64,000 nt of DNA from Siphonodentalium dalli. Its lineage: Eukaryota; Mollusca; Scaphopoda; Gadilida; Siphonodentaliidae. The DNA lies in NCBI GenBank assembly GCA_032622095.1, contig CP136066.1, positions 226,862,961 through 226,926,960 on the forward strand, in the 5' to 3' direction. Both the position numbers and the translations under genes were made by a program. Below the pieces are notes generated by a model. The model worked only from the letters and a program-made list of their open reading frames with translations, was not told the DNA's origin and made no database searches. How positions within the stretch are numbered: position 1 is the stretch's first letter; the number at the start of each line of letters is the position of its first letter. This document shows, one piece after another, positions 18,741-29,456 of the stretch.

Positions 18741-19304
18741 CAAGCCTGAAAATAGTGTGTCTTGTCATTTGCAGAATGAGGTCCCCAGAGGGTGAATTTA
18801 GTTATGCTATCCCACACAGCGGGCTAGCATCACCAAATTCACCCTCTGGGGACCTCATTCTGCTTAGTCCTCATCTTCTGGGAAGTATCTATAGTCTCAA
18901 ATTAACATTGTTTTTAGTTATTTTTTCTCATCTGGGAAGTTTATGTATCCCCTAATTTGCAGATAAAATGCATACAGTAATGCCCTAAATAATCGACTAC
19001 TTAACCACAGCAGAATTATGGGTAATTTTTCAGGATTTAGTCGGAAATATGGCTTGTTGCCATTCATCGGAAAGCTCTCAGTGAATTACTGTATTGAGGT
19101 GACTGATGTGTGAACATAACAAATTTAACTTCAACTGGGGAACTTCAATCTGATCCTAGGTTTCCCATAGCAGTTGAGGCCTAAGCAGAATGAGTTTCCA
19201 GAAGGTGAATTTGGTGACACTTTCCCACTGCGGGATAGCGTTAGTAAATTCAACCTCTGGGGACCTCATTCTGCAAATGACAGACACACTATTTGCAGGT
19301 TTGT
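18741..19304. mobile_element. Long form of the GAATGAGGTCCCC MITE, copy 4
   Basis: The left hairpin (GTCATTTGCAGAATGAGGTC to CACCCTCTGGGGACCTCATT) lies at about 18765-18864 and the right hairpin (AGCAGAATGAGTTTCC to GACCTCATTCTGCAAATGAC) at about 19175-19285. They are separated by a unique middle containing CCCTAATTTGCAGA and AACTTCAACTGGGGAACTTC, which is also found in copy 5. A CAGTAAT element is inserted in this middle. Confidence 0.75.
18975..19091. mobile_element. Internally deleted CAGTAAT MITE (copy 3)
   Basis: CAGTAATGCCCTAAATAATC starts the element, and the end TTACTG follows GCTCTCAGTGAA directly, so most of the right arm is missing. TA flanks it on both sides (18973-18974 and 19092-19093). 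The related long-form MITE at 24303-24648 has a single TA at the matching place, which shows this is an insertion. Confidence 0.8.
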
Positions 19305-19676
19305 TCAATGTCTGTTGGGTGGGGTGATTTATATAATAATCATATAGAAAATAATGAACTAATTACATGAGGTTTTCATATTTAATGCACCAATCAGCAC
19401 ATTCCATATCATTTATTTCTTATTTATATTTAGGAATGTATTTTGTGACTTATATATCAATCCTTGGTTGTGCCGATAAAATAAATAAATCTCAAAATCA
19501 TCACTTCCTTTCATCTTAATGCCTGGAGTGCGGTTAGCGCTACAAAATAATATTTGCTTTTGAATTTCCCCCGGTATTGATATAGGTTGTCAAATGCCTC
19601 AACTACCTTTCTATGAGCATTATATGTCCCAGAAAGACACATTGAAGTCAGAAAAAATACAAGTTCCGTACACAAA
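19305..19676. other. Old dispersed-repeat fragment, no gene
   Basis: CATATTTAATGCACCAATCA, CACATTCCATATC and CAATCCTTGGTTGTGCC are shared in diverged form with 18262-18362 and parts of 16250-16330. The remainder up to the minisatellite shows nothing recognisable. Confidence 0.45.
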
Positions 19677-19853
19677 TGTACGGGCCCTGTGCGCAAACAC
19701 AATGTACGGGCCCTGTACACAAACACAATGTACGGGCCCTGTACACAAACACAATGTACGGGCCCTGTACACAAACACAATGTACGGGCCATATACACAA
19801 ACACAATGTACGGGCCATAAACACAATGTACGGGCCCTGTAAACAAACACAAG
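19677..19853 (+). repeat. 26-bp minisatellite, seven units
   Basis: TGTACGGGCCCTGTACACAA plus ACACAA starts at 19677, 19703, 19729, 19755, 19781, 19807 and 19827, the sixth unit being 6 bp short. Each unit contains an imperfect palindrome centred on GGGCCC. Reading frames of 82-113 residues on both strands here simply translate the repeat (Cys-Thr-Gly-Pro-Val-His type) and are not genes. Confidence 0.9.
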
Positions 19854-20140
19854 ATAATAGGTGACTAAATACAGTTCCGCGACGATATGTAAAAATAGAT
19901 TTATCGTCTGCAAAGCACCATCATTGTGGCAGTGCTATATCGCAGCGATAGCGTAGAGGGCGCTTTGTGGAGTTTGCAGCCATACAAGTGGTTTCTGCAA
20001 AACAGAGTTCAGTCCCCTCGCAACGCGATGTCATGCGTTGGGGGCTGAACTCTGAATGGAGCTTGTCTGCACACTTTTAAGACGTTGTCAAGGATGCTCA
20101 ACTATTGTTATAACGTCGTCACTGGAGTCTATATAAATAT
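19854..20140. other. Unassigned sequence with a 52-bp hairpin
   Basis: CAGAGTTCAGTCCCC at 20003 pairs with GGGGGCTGAACTCTG ending at 20054, with GCAACGC/GCGTTG also pairing next to the loop. It does not resemble a tRNA: it lacks the conserved loop sequences and arm lengths. Otherwise I see nothing here. Confidence 0.5.
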
Positions 20141-20701
20141 ATCATGCCATGAATCTCTACTCTGGCTAACGTCCGTAGAGATCATATCCCACCGGTACAA
20201 ACCAGGGAACTTTTTGAAGTTCTGACAAGGAACCTTATAAAATCGAAAAAAATAGCACAGGGAATATATTTCTTTGTTATTATCTGTTTCTTAATAATTA
20301 ATAATGCACTTCACTGCAGGTGAATGTCCCAATTCAAAATTGTATGCTTTTCCGTGGTATTTGTGAGGGGTAGGGTTCGCTATTCCGAAGGTTCATTATT
20401 CCGAAGGTTTTCTATTCTGGGCGTATTTAACCAGAAATGAATAAAAATTTGCACCCCACCACAAAAACCACACGAGGAATGAAAAATACGATTACGCTAG
20501 TATTCATATATAGTACATTCATACATCCACTTCTAATTCCCAAGTTGTCCTAGATATTGGTTATTAATAGCAAGAAAAGAGTATCAGTTTATCGTTCATT
20601 ATGGAAAGTTAAAAACACGATGACTGAAATAAACTACATGTAAGAGATATAGTTTTTCCGAACTGGCAATCTGTATTTGAAAATAAAAAACATCAACATT
20701 C

Positions 20702-21212
20702 AAGGCCCAATTAATTTTCGAACCCCCAGGTCACATATATAAAATATATATGCCACTAATCCCACTATATATATACCATTTGAAATATGAATTAGCTCTC
20801 TAACACTATTATCAGCTTATCCGGTGTAATAAACTGTGAACATGTTGTTTGTGTTGAGTTAACGACTTGTTTTTGTGCTTAAGGTTCATCTGGTTTTGTT
20901 GCGCAAAGTAAAGTGTATTATTTTCAATGGAGGGGGTAACTCTATATTTTAAAGATAATGTTATTCCCCTTCAATTGAAAATACATTAGGTTGAATTCTG
21001 CTGCATTCTGAGAGCCATAACATATAACAGGGGAATCTTTTTATGATTTAAGATGTTTTCTATTTCTCTAGGGGCATCTTCTGATAGACGTTTGGAATGG
21101 TGATGAACTATATATAGTGTTTTAATCATATTTTATGGCACAGATTGTGTTTAAAACCTGATATCAAGGCACTATAAAAAATAGCCGATGACTCGAAAAT
21201 TATGTGGGCCTT
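20702..21212 (-). mobile_element. MITE with AAGGCCCA termini, copy 2 (nested)
   Basis: AAGGCCCAATTAATTTTCGA at the left and TCGAAAATTATGTGGGCCTT at the right are inverted. Internal segments are the complement of 1631-1988 (for example TTGAAAATACATT and CTGCATTCTGAGAGCCATAA). At 511 bp it is longer than copy 1 (358 bp), with extra AT-rich sequence near both ends. Confidence 0.7.
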
Positions 21213-21595
21213 ACAATTCAATACAAATTCACAATTGCAGTTAGGTTCAACTCATACCCGTCTATTCAACGACATTCTGCTTCGTAGTATTCATTAAGAG
21301 TTATAGTCCCGCTGTTTTAATCCCGCCTTTAGCTGGCGTATTGTTGCCAGTAAGATTATTGAGATATAACGACATACGCGATGACATTAAATCGCATGGA
21401 AAGAGCAATTGTGTGGGCTGCCTGACGTGAATATGTATTGGAAAATAACGTCATACGTAATGACATTAAATCTCAAGGAAACCCGCGAAAAAAAATAAAA
21501 AATAACATTTATTGTTTCAATGTTTTAAGTTATTTCCTTCATAAAAAAGAGTCTTCGTGATAAAGATATAGAATTAACATTTAAAAAAAAAAAAT

Positions 21596-21689
21596 CTTCG
21601 GAATAGAGAACCTTCGGAATAGCGAACCTTCGGAGTAGTGAACCTTCGGAATAGTGAACATTCGGAATAGCGAACCTTCGGAATAGAGA
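21596..21689 (-). repeat. 16-bp tandem repeat, about six units
   Basis: CCTTCGGAATAGCGAA repeats with variants (AGAGAA, GTAGTGAA, ATTCGG). Three inverted units occur at 20376-20420, so the array is part of the arms of the surrounding foldback. A 66-residue minus-strand frame translates the repeat and is not a gene. Confidence 0.8.
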
Positions 21690-22069
21690 TATGTTCCCTT
21701 TGTGAGCCGATATCGCAATAAACAATTAATTAATTTTATTTAAGCGACGCAACAGGACGCAAAGCAAAATCGATCACAGATTTATTTAAATCGTGAAAGT
21801 TTGAGTTGGGACCTAAGGCTTCACCAACAGTGAAGTACATTGTTAAGGAACACATACTAACTAAGAAATATATTCCCCGCGTTATTTTTTCGACTTTATA
21901 AGGGTCCCTGTCAAAACTTCAAAAACTTCCAAGGTGTTGCACTGATGGTAATCTCTACAGGTTTTAGCCAGAGTAGAGATTCATGGTATGATCTAACTGG
22001 AAACTGGTCAATTACGTCAGCAGGACATCCCCTATATAATCTGTTCCTCATCCCAAGCTGACCCACTAT

Positions 22070-22190
22070 GGGAGGCCATATTCACATTTAATAATTGCGC
22101 TTAAGCGGAAATACCACATATTGTGCTTAAGCACAAATAGGGCATTTACGCTTAAGCGTAATGAATTGTGCTTAAGCGTAATTGTGACTA
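22070..22190 (+). mobile_element. Fragment of the CTTAAG-rich element
   Basis: GGGAGGCCATATTCACATTT and AATAATTGCGCTTAAGC match the left end of 3468-4493. Several TTGTGCTTAAGC units follow, and the sequence then ends without a matching right terminus. Confidence 0.6.
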
Positions 22191-22267
22191 CTATCTAACC
22201 TACCCATAAACTATTGGCATGACCTGGTGTATCACCTAGCAACACAAGAGGAGCATATTGGGCTAAT

Positions 22268-23137
22268 TATACCCCCCTTTAAAAAAAAAAGGGGGGTATA
22301 CTGTTTTGCACCTGTCCGTCCGTGCGTGCGTCCGTGAGTCCGTACGTCCGTCCGATGTCTGTTCGTGTCATAACTTGAACAGTAGTGCTCGGATCTCAAT
22401 GAAATTAGGTATGGATGTTCACTATTATGAGGACATTAAATAGAGGGTTCCATCGTTTTGTTTGGATTTTCCATTCTAGAGTTATTCATCTTTGTTTATC
22501 TGGAAATAGTGGCTTTTTGGTCCGTCTGGTGTCTGTTCATGTCGTAACTTCAACAGTTGTGCTGGGATCTCAACCAAATTTGGTGTGGATGTTCACAACT
22601 ATGAGGACATTAAATAGAGGGTTCCATTGTTCTGTTCTGCTTTTCCATTCTAGAGTAATTCATCTTTGTTTATCTTGAAATGTTGGATTTTTGGTCCATC
22701 TGGTGTCTGTTCATGTCATAACCTGAACAGTAGTGCTCGGATCTCAATGAAATTTGGTATAGATGTTCACTGCTATGAGGACATTCAATAGGGGGTTCCA
22801 TTGTTCTGTTCTGCTTTTCCATTCTAGAGTAATTCATCTTTGTTTATCTGGAAATGTTGGCTGTTTGATCCATCCGATGTCTGTTCAGCTCATAACTTGA
22901 ACAGTAATGCTCGGATCTCAATGAAATTTTGTATGGATGTTCACCACTATGAGGACATTTAATGGCACATTCAAATGTTTGTTTTGGTTTTTTGTTCTAT
23001 AGTTATTCATCTTTGTTTATATGAAAATGCTGATTTCTGGGTCCATATGTCTGAGTATAGCCATCATAAGTTATAGATGTGCCCACACTTGGCGGTATGC
23101 CATGAGGGGGTATGCACCGGACGACAGTCCATCTCTT
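22268..23137 (+). repeat. Dispersed repeat: hairpin, CCGT run, four 174-bp units
   Basis: The element opens with TATACCCCCCTTT pairing with AAAGGGGGGTATA, then CTGTTTTGCACCTGTCCGTC and a CCGT-type microsatellite. Four diverged units follow, with GTCTGTT markers at 22357, 22531, 22704 and 22879; each holds TAACTTGAACAGTAGTGCTC and GGATCTCAATGAAAT. The tail is GGGGGTATGCACCGGACGAC with CATCTCTTGTTTT. This architecture reminds me of bivalve dispersed repeats, but that is from memory only. An 87-residue frame inside has no recognisable domain. Confidence 0.65.
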
Positions 23138-23488
23138 GTTTTAACCTGTTTGAATTACCCTGAGTACTCAACAGACAACTGAGAGTATGTGTTCAACAAT
23201 GATAATCCCTAATTACATATTATCAGCATCCCTGTATCCAAAGAATTGATGTCTCCTTCCCGGAATTTTTTTATATGATGTTTTTTAATGTATTTTTGCA
23301 CATATTTGGGCCATTACTATGGTCATATACTATAGCATGCATGTGATGTCACTGTTGCAGGGCTTGCTTAGCTCATATGGTTTACTTATTGACTTAAATC
23401 AGGGAAAAAACCATATTTTTATATTATCAAAAAATTGGTGTCTCATTCATGGAGCTTTGGTGTCTCAGTCCTCGAGCTCTAGTTTTTT
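23138..23488. other. Sequence between dispersed repeats
   Basis: CTATGGTCATATACTATAGC and GGGCTTGCTTAGCTCATATG (about 23319-23380) recur in diverged form at about 25903-25965, bracketing the AGCTCACC repeat. They look like parts of the same older composite. There is no gene. Confidence 0.4.
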
Positions 23489-25862
23489 AGCTCACCTGAG
23501 ACGAAGTCTCCGGTGGAGCTATAGTCATCACTCCTCGTCCGTCGTCCGTCCGTCCATCCGTCCGTCCATCCGTCCGTCCGTCAACAATTCTTTGAACATC
23601 TTCTCCTCTGGAACCGTAAGACCAAATGGGTTCATATTTGGTGTGGATGTTCCCTAGGTGACTCTCATTCCGATTTGTTCAAATGAGGTCACTGGGTCAA
23701 ATAGTTGCGAAGCCAGGGCCATAACTCTGTAATTCTTACAACAACTTCTTCTCAAATTTCATTGGTCCGAATGGGTTCATATTTGGTACAAAGGGTCTTT
23801 GGGGGACTGTTATTCAGATTTGTTCAAATGAGGTCACTGGGTCGAATGTGGGCAGAGCCAGTGACATAACTAAAACAAAAAAAGCATGTTATAAAATTTG
23901 AAAAAGTGACACCATTATAACATCTGCAGATTTATGAAACTTTAATCTTTAATCTTCTGAAATTACAGAAATATTCCATTACCCATCCCCCTCCCACATG
24001 GCCCAGATGCACCCCCACCCTGCAGTGGCCTACACCCAACCAACATCCCTTCCAATGGATATCATTTCCAGCTTCCAACATTAATACCTGTTCTATTAAA
24101 GTTGCAGATATCTCTTTGTGGATAGACAGAGAGAAACACAGGTCATTAATCAAGGAATACAATGTCACTGACAGCTTGTATAAACATACTGCTAGCAATT
24201 TAAACAAACTGCCTGAATTTAGTGTGTCTGACATTTGCAGGTCAGAGAATCATTAATAAGAGGTACAATCTATCATGTATTGTTCAACATGGCAAATAGG
24301 AGGTCTGTCATTTGCAGAATGAGGTCCCCAGAGGGTGAATTTAGTGATGCTATCCCACACAGTTGTTAGTTACATTTCCCTTCTAGGAAGTTTCTATATC
24401 CCCTAATTTGCAGAATATAAAATTCATAATTGAGGTGCTGTCCAATGGGTGAACATCAACTTCAACTGGGGAACTTCAATCTTATCCTAGGTCTGCCATA
24501 GCAGTTGAGGGCCTTAGCAGAATGAGGTTCCCAGAGGGTGAATTTAGTGATGCTAGCCCACTGTGCAGGATAGCGTCACTAAAGTCACCCTCTGGGGGAC
24601 CCCATTCCGCAAATGACAGACACACTATCAAACTATTTCAAGGCTTGATTGTATAATACATTGTGTTGCTTGAGGCCAGGCACATACAATGTAGGAATAG
24701 GTGCACTATTTGCAGGCTTGCTCCTTTGGTGATTGTGGTTCAGATTTGTTCTATCAGGGTCACCAGGTCAAGTAGGTGCAAGGCCAGCTACATTACTCTT
24801 TCTCTACATAGTAATTCATGATGTGTCTTCTATGCAATAATCAAATGGCCTATTTTGCTTATATTTGGTATGAAATTACCTTTGTGAAAATGGGATCACA
24901 AAGTCAAATAAGGGCAGAGCCAGAGACTATTTCACTACATAGTAATTCTTAAAATATGTTTGCAAGAACTGGTTGGCTTATTTAGCATGGAATGTTCTTC
25001 CTTGACTGCAATTCAGATTTTTTTTTTAATGGGGTCACTTGGTCAAATATGGGCCAAACGAAGAACAGTTTCCCTCTTAATATGCTTCCTTCACAAGGAC
25101 TATCAGGTCTATTTTACTGATATTTATCATATGTATGAAGGGTTCTTTGGTGTCTGGGATTTAAATTTATTCAGATGGGGTCACCAGGTTAAATAGGGTG
25201 GGACCAGGGACATAACTATATGTCTCTATAGTAATTCTTAAAATGTCTTCTCAAGAGAGGTTGGACTATTTAGCTTACATATAGTATGGAGCAATCAGGA
25301 GGATCCTTAAGTGACTGAGATTCAGATTTGTTAAAATGAGGTCAATTTGTCAAGAAATGGTGGGGCTATGGGGAGTTAACACTTTTGTGTCTAATAAAAT
25401 CATTGAAATGCCAAATTCATTAAAACATCTACCTTGGAACCACCTGACTGATTAATCTGACTTACATGTATTGTGTTTTGGATCCATGGATAATTGGGCT
25501 TCAAACATGTCTAAATGGTTTTGGAAAAAGGCGCTTGTGAGATTGGAAATTTCCAACAATTGAGAAAGTTTGAGGTGTCAGTTGTGAAATTCCAACCTAA
25601 GACTTGGGAGTCTGTATACCGGTCGGGAGGGGACTTGTTGAGCTGGGGGAGGAGGGGGTGATCAGTAGTATACAGTTGGTAATTTCAAGGTGGATATTCA
25701 CCAATCTACATATGTGAAATCTCTCTAGCCACATATCCTGTTTAGAGCTATTTCTTTTAAAGTAATTATGAAAAGTTCTGACTGTTGTAGTCTCCAGAGT
25801 CCCAGTCTTATCAGTCTTTGTAGTCTGGTGAGCGACCCCACAGTCATTGACTGTCTTGTTTT
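23489..25862 (+). repeat. AGCTCACCTGAGAC dispersed repeat, interrupted
   Basis: AGCTCACCTGAGACGAAGTC, then GGTGGAGCTATAGT and a CCGTCCGTCCATCC run start the repeat. The body is diverged units of about 170 bp with CAGATTTGTTCAAATGAGGT, CACTGGGTCAAATA, GGGCAGAGCCAG and CATAACT, continuing to about 25370. The end is CTGGTGAGCGACC and CTGTCTTGTTTT. It is interrupted by a MITE around 24303-24648. I associate this layout with bivalve genomes, unverified. Frames of 65-112 residues within it are incidental. Confidence 0.6.
24303..24648. mobile_element. Long form of the GAATGAGGTCCCC MITE, copy 5
   Basis: GTCTGTCATTTGCAGAATGA starts it and CTATTTCAAGGCTTGA ends it at 24648. The left hairpin has lost its right arm (CCCACACAGTTGTTAG). 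The middle (CCCTAATTTGCAGAATATAA, AACTTCAACTGGGGAACTTC) matches copy 4 but has no inserted CAGTAAT element. An extra terminal-like scrap (GTGTGTCTGACATTTGCAGG) lies at 24220-24241. Confidence 0.7.
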
Positions 25863-25994
25863 AATTAAATCAGCATCTCGTGCACAAATCTATAGTATTT
25901 CTATGGTCATATAGTGTGAATGTGGTGTCACCGAGGGCTTGCTTCCCTCATATGGTGTGCCTGTATACTCGAAAATTGAAGAAAATCAAAGTCG

Positions 25995-26130
25995 CCTCGA
26001 CTATAAATACAGAAAGTAATGCTATTGCGAGTAGCCCCAACTAATATATATAGTACCGAATATAATATAATGCTATCACGAGTCGCTCCAACTAAAACAG
26101 AAGGTGATACTATTGCGAGTCAGCCATTTT
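25995..26130 (+). repeat. Short degenerate tandem repeat
   Basis: Units with AATGCTATTGCGAGTAGCCC, AATGCTATCACGAGTCGCTC and GATACTATTGCGAGTCAGCC follow one another, each preceded by CCAACTA or similar. About three diverged copies can be made out. Confidence 0.55.
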
Positions 26131-27888
26131 GATAAAGAAGTTGGGCTAGCTCCCTACCCATCCAAATCAATGAAAACAAGAGGTGACATGTCAATAGGAG
26201 TTAAGGTTAAGTTATGGATAAACCTATTTATTCACCAGGGGTGTTTAGTTACATATAACCATGAATTGCGCTTAACGAGGAAGAATGATTGCAGAGTATA
26301 AGGAGAGCTTTTAATAATAGGTGTGAGAATCCTCTCTGATGTATCTCGCGAGAGAGAAAACGAAAGCCAGTTCTCATACAACGATTAAATATGGACTTTT
26401 TGTCGCCAAGAAACAGAGGAATAACGCAGTTTTCTACTATCGTGTAATATATGTGTAATTGAACAGTTAAGTGTGATCTAACAGGGATGTGTTGATTATG
26501 TGACCGTTTCTAGAAGCAGAAATGTATGCAATGAAAACAGTCTCATGAATGTGACTGGTAATCATTTATTTGTATATCTACAACACCAAATCTGTCAAAA
26601 ACAGTATCAGAGCTCTTCATATGGTACTAGGTAAAATGTTTAGTTCCTATTTTCCGTGTCTTTAAATAGTAGTCTTAGTTGCCTCCGGTCAAGTGATTAA
26701 ACACGAATATTTCTCTTTTATCACACAAATGCATGGTGGTATACCATGAACGCAATTTATCAAAATACAAAGTATTACAATAGACTATCTTCAATAAATT
26801 TTCAACATAACAAAATTTGTCTACATACTCTGTGGCAGAGACTGTCTTTATACCTGGAAATTATATGTGCTTAAATGCACTAAGGCCACATATACGCGAA
26901 ACGTACTATACCTTTTCTGCAACCGCATCGCCGCGTTTACCCATTCTCCCTAATGTTACACATATCTGCTGCATACAAAACCATAAATAGCAACATTGAG
27001 TGAATGGTAATCGCAGAACTGATATCTTCAAACGCCGATGACCTGATATTAAGCGCACATATGTGGGTGGCAATGGTAATATAATTTCAAACAACAAGAT
27101 ACTGAAAACTATAATAGTGTGCTTTGCGTGGTACATTATTCCCGTTGTAAAGCGCCGTTTGAAGTAATTTGAACAAAATTGTCTACTAAGAAACCGGTTT
27201 GGAAGCAGCATGAAAAATAGTATTAAATAAAATGAACGATGTACAGTCTCTTCAATCTAGTGGGATATAGGCTACTATTCTGTTGAAGAGATGAGTGTTT
27301 CTTTACAGTATAATCAGCATTTCGACATACCCCGGAAATGTAACTAGTATTTACACATGCAGCAAGGGTGTGCACTTCAGTTTCTGCGTTATACATTCAA
27401 TAATTAATCATTATTCCAAGTAAAACTACCACGCACTGTGTGACGAAATATTACTTCGTGTGTTGCATACCCGAAATAAATGTTTTTGGCCCGACTGTTG
27501 GATGCATTCTAAGCAGAAAACCCGAACGTAAATCATTGGGTTAACGTGCGTTGCAGTGATCGATAAATCATTCAGATAGATCTGTTTTAATTTTATGTGT
27601 ACATTTAAATTGTATATTACCGATGTGTATTTTCGCTTATAGATGGTTATCCAATATGTTGCTTTCGTCGTAGCATGGATTGGAGTTGCGGCAATTTTGA
27701 CAGCCATTTCATCGCCGCGATTGCATTTTTTGGTGTCGCCGATGAGGGATATTGTATAAAAACCTACTTCACAAGGTCGAAAAATGGGCATTTTAAAAAT
27801 ATCTGTAAAAAAGTTTGCTCAAAGCGGATTTTAGCGGATTTTGAATATGTTGTAGAGGATATATTCCTCTTCATAATGGAATAAAACT
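26131..27888. other. Single-copy-looking sequence, no gene supported
   Basis: No repeat family from the rest of the window is seen here. Minus-strand frames of 101 residues (26906-27211) and 121 residues (27426-27791) lack recognisable domains. On the plus strand a 38-residue frame at 27643-27759 begins just after the acceptor-like TTTTCGCTTATAG; it starts MVIQYVAFVVAWIGVAAILT, continues TAISSPR, and is strongly hydrophobic. It could be a membrane-anchor exon or chance. I assign no function. Confidence 0.4.
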
Positions 27889-27935
27889 AACTTAGTCAGG
27901 GGGGGGGTCGGAAAAAATGTCCAGGCACGTATGAT
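27889..27935 (+). repeat. Left member of a distant inverted pair (with 33679-33725)
   Basis: CTTAGTCAGGGGGGGGGTCG, then GAAAAAATGTCCAGGC and CGTATGAT, is the complement of 33679-33724 with a few differences. Weaker similarity continues inward (TTTTTTCC, GCCAATTTT). The pair, about 5.8 kb apart, may mark the ends of a large element or be two independent copies of one repeat. Confidence 0.6.
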
Positions 27936-28535
27936 GGGGTGTGTGGGTGTCTCTCGGGTCCGAAAAGCAGTTTTTTCCATGTGCCAATTTTTTTTCCATT
28001 TCTGCTATTGAGTCTTATTTTGATGTGTTTTGAACAGAAACAGGTCATATATAGTTAATATCAATGCTATACTATATATAGAGGTTATCAGAAGTTGGAT
28101 CAGTTGCACAATGACCAACAATAACCCAAATTCAACTTGATAGAACAAGAAACTGCGCTATTGGAAAAATAAAATTTAATCAGGATTCCATCTACTGATA
28201 CAACAAAAATAAGAATAACTATGCAGAACTCAGCTGAAAATAAGCAATAAAATGAAAGCACACTTGACCATATGTGACATGGAAATAAAGATATAATAAA
28301 TAATGGAATAAAATAGACTTTTGACAACGTAAACATAAAATCTTAACATCTAAATTGAAGGCCAGCCGGGCCAGCTTGAACAATTTCAAATTGTTTTCCA
28401 AGTTAATGTGGATCAGCTTGTAATGTTAATCACAGTAACAAAGATTTAATCGTCACTGATATCGTGAACAAAAAAGAAGTGAGATTGGGCTATCCATCCA
28501 TATGTTATTGCCAATTATTACGAAGCCTATTACTT

Positions 28536-28574
28536 CACGTCGGCTGAGTGCTATTTTGTTCTATGTCCATTTTT
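28536..28574 (+). repeat. Left member of a second inverted pair (with 33099-33137)
   Basis: CACGTCGGCTGAGTGCTATT, then TTGTTCTATGTCCAT, is the complement of the 33099-33137 segment with one or two mismatches. It lies inside the pair 27889/33725 in the same mirrored order. Confidence 0.65.
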
Positions 28575-28881
28575 TGCTTTTTGTGGGAAATTCGATTTGA
28601 AAATTTCACCACCTGGTTTTCTAATATAAATTCGTAATGCGGTTTATATATAGCTTCCGTTCGATTGGTGGTATCGAAAAACTAATCATTATGTAATTTC
28701 TGGCTCAAACAGTAAGCAGTTCGCTAGATATTTACTAAAACGTGTTTGGAGATAGAACAGTATTCACAAGACTTTGCATTCTATCGTCAATGCTATAATG
28801 GACATGGACATAGAACACTATATAAGTGAACACAGTGTCTGATTGTTGTGCACTAGTTATTCTATGAACGTGTGTCATTAA

Positions 28882-29262
28882 CCCTTTACCCAACAGAAGG
28901 GCCCTGTGCCAATGCATTCTCTTATATATGCGAGTCGACCATAGGTCGCCTCGCATATATAAGAGAATGCATTGGCTTAACACATTAAAAATTATAAAAT
29001 TGTTAAAGAATGTAAGAAAAAATGGTAAAAAGTGTTAAAAAAAGATTTTTTTAGGCCAATGCATTCTCTTATATATGCGAGGCGACCTATGGTCGACTCG
29101 CATATATAAGAGAATGCATTGGCACAGGGCATAACTGTAACTATCACAATGTGGTCAAGGAGCCGGTTCCAATGATACCCATATTTGTATGGTTCTATTG
29201 AGACAGACCGAAGATATTTTAGGCTGTTGAAGCTTTATTTGGCCGGTTTGTTGGGTAAAGGG
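28882..29262 (+). mobile_element. piggyBac-like MITE, copy 6
   Basis: TTAA (28878-28881) precedes CCCTTTACCCAACAGAAGGG, and GGTTTGTTGGGTAAAGG is followed by GTTAAC, with TTAA at 29263-29266. Length is 381 bp. Hairpins are at 28908-28976 and 29055-29123. The right arm lacks the GGTTTTGGCCGTTTT segment of copies 1-2, having GGCCGGTTTGTTGGG. Confidence 0.8.
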
Positions 29263-29456
29263 TTAACACGATTGTGGCCGCATTTGGACCACTATAACCA
29301 CTAGTTCGTTTCTTCATGGAGTCAATGAAAGGTTTTGTACCGTCACAGAAACATTTGGACACGAAACAACATTTTCGGACGGTACATGTTTGGTTTAAAT
29401 AAAGAGTAATGGGACTTTGATAACATGGAAATGGCTTTAACACGGCTAGTAAGAAA

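Larger units (their letters stand above)
20141..21992. mobile_element. Large foldback element with TTCGGAATA subterminal repeats
   Basis: ATCATGCCATGAATCTCTAC with TCTGGCTAA at the left pairs with TTAGCCAGAGTAGAGATTCA and TGGTATGAT at the right. Similarity continues inward through GGGAATATATTTCTT and GCACTTCACTG against their complements, giving arms of at least 230 bp. Inside the arms, TATTCCGAAGGTT (20376-20420) is mirrored by the tandem array at 21596-21689. A smaller MITE is nested at 20702-21212. No transposase is seen in the 1.85 kb. Confidence 0.6.

Noticed and set aside
19511-19913. Minus-strand frames of 97 and 113 residues and plus-strand frames of 62 and 82 residues
   Set aside because: All cross the 26-bp minisatellite and consist mostly of its translation; 26 is not divisible by 3, so all frames stay open by chance.
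20003-20054. Possible tRNA or small structured RNA
   Set aside because: It is a simple two-arm hairpin without a cloverleaf, anticodon arm or internal promoter boxes. No tRNA signature was found elsewhere either.
26906-27791. Minus-strand frames of 101 and 121 residues
   Set aside because: They are the longest non-repeat frames, but they have no recognisable domain, no coding-like composition, and overlap the plus-strand candidate. Chance length is plausible in 64 kb.
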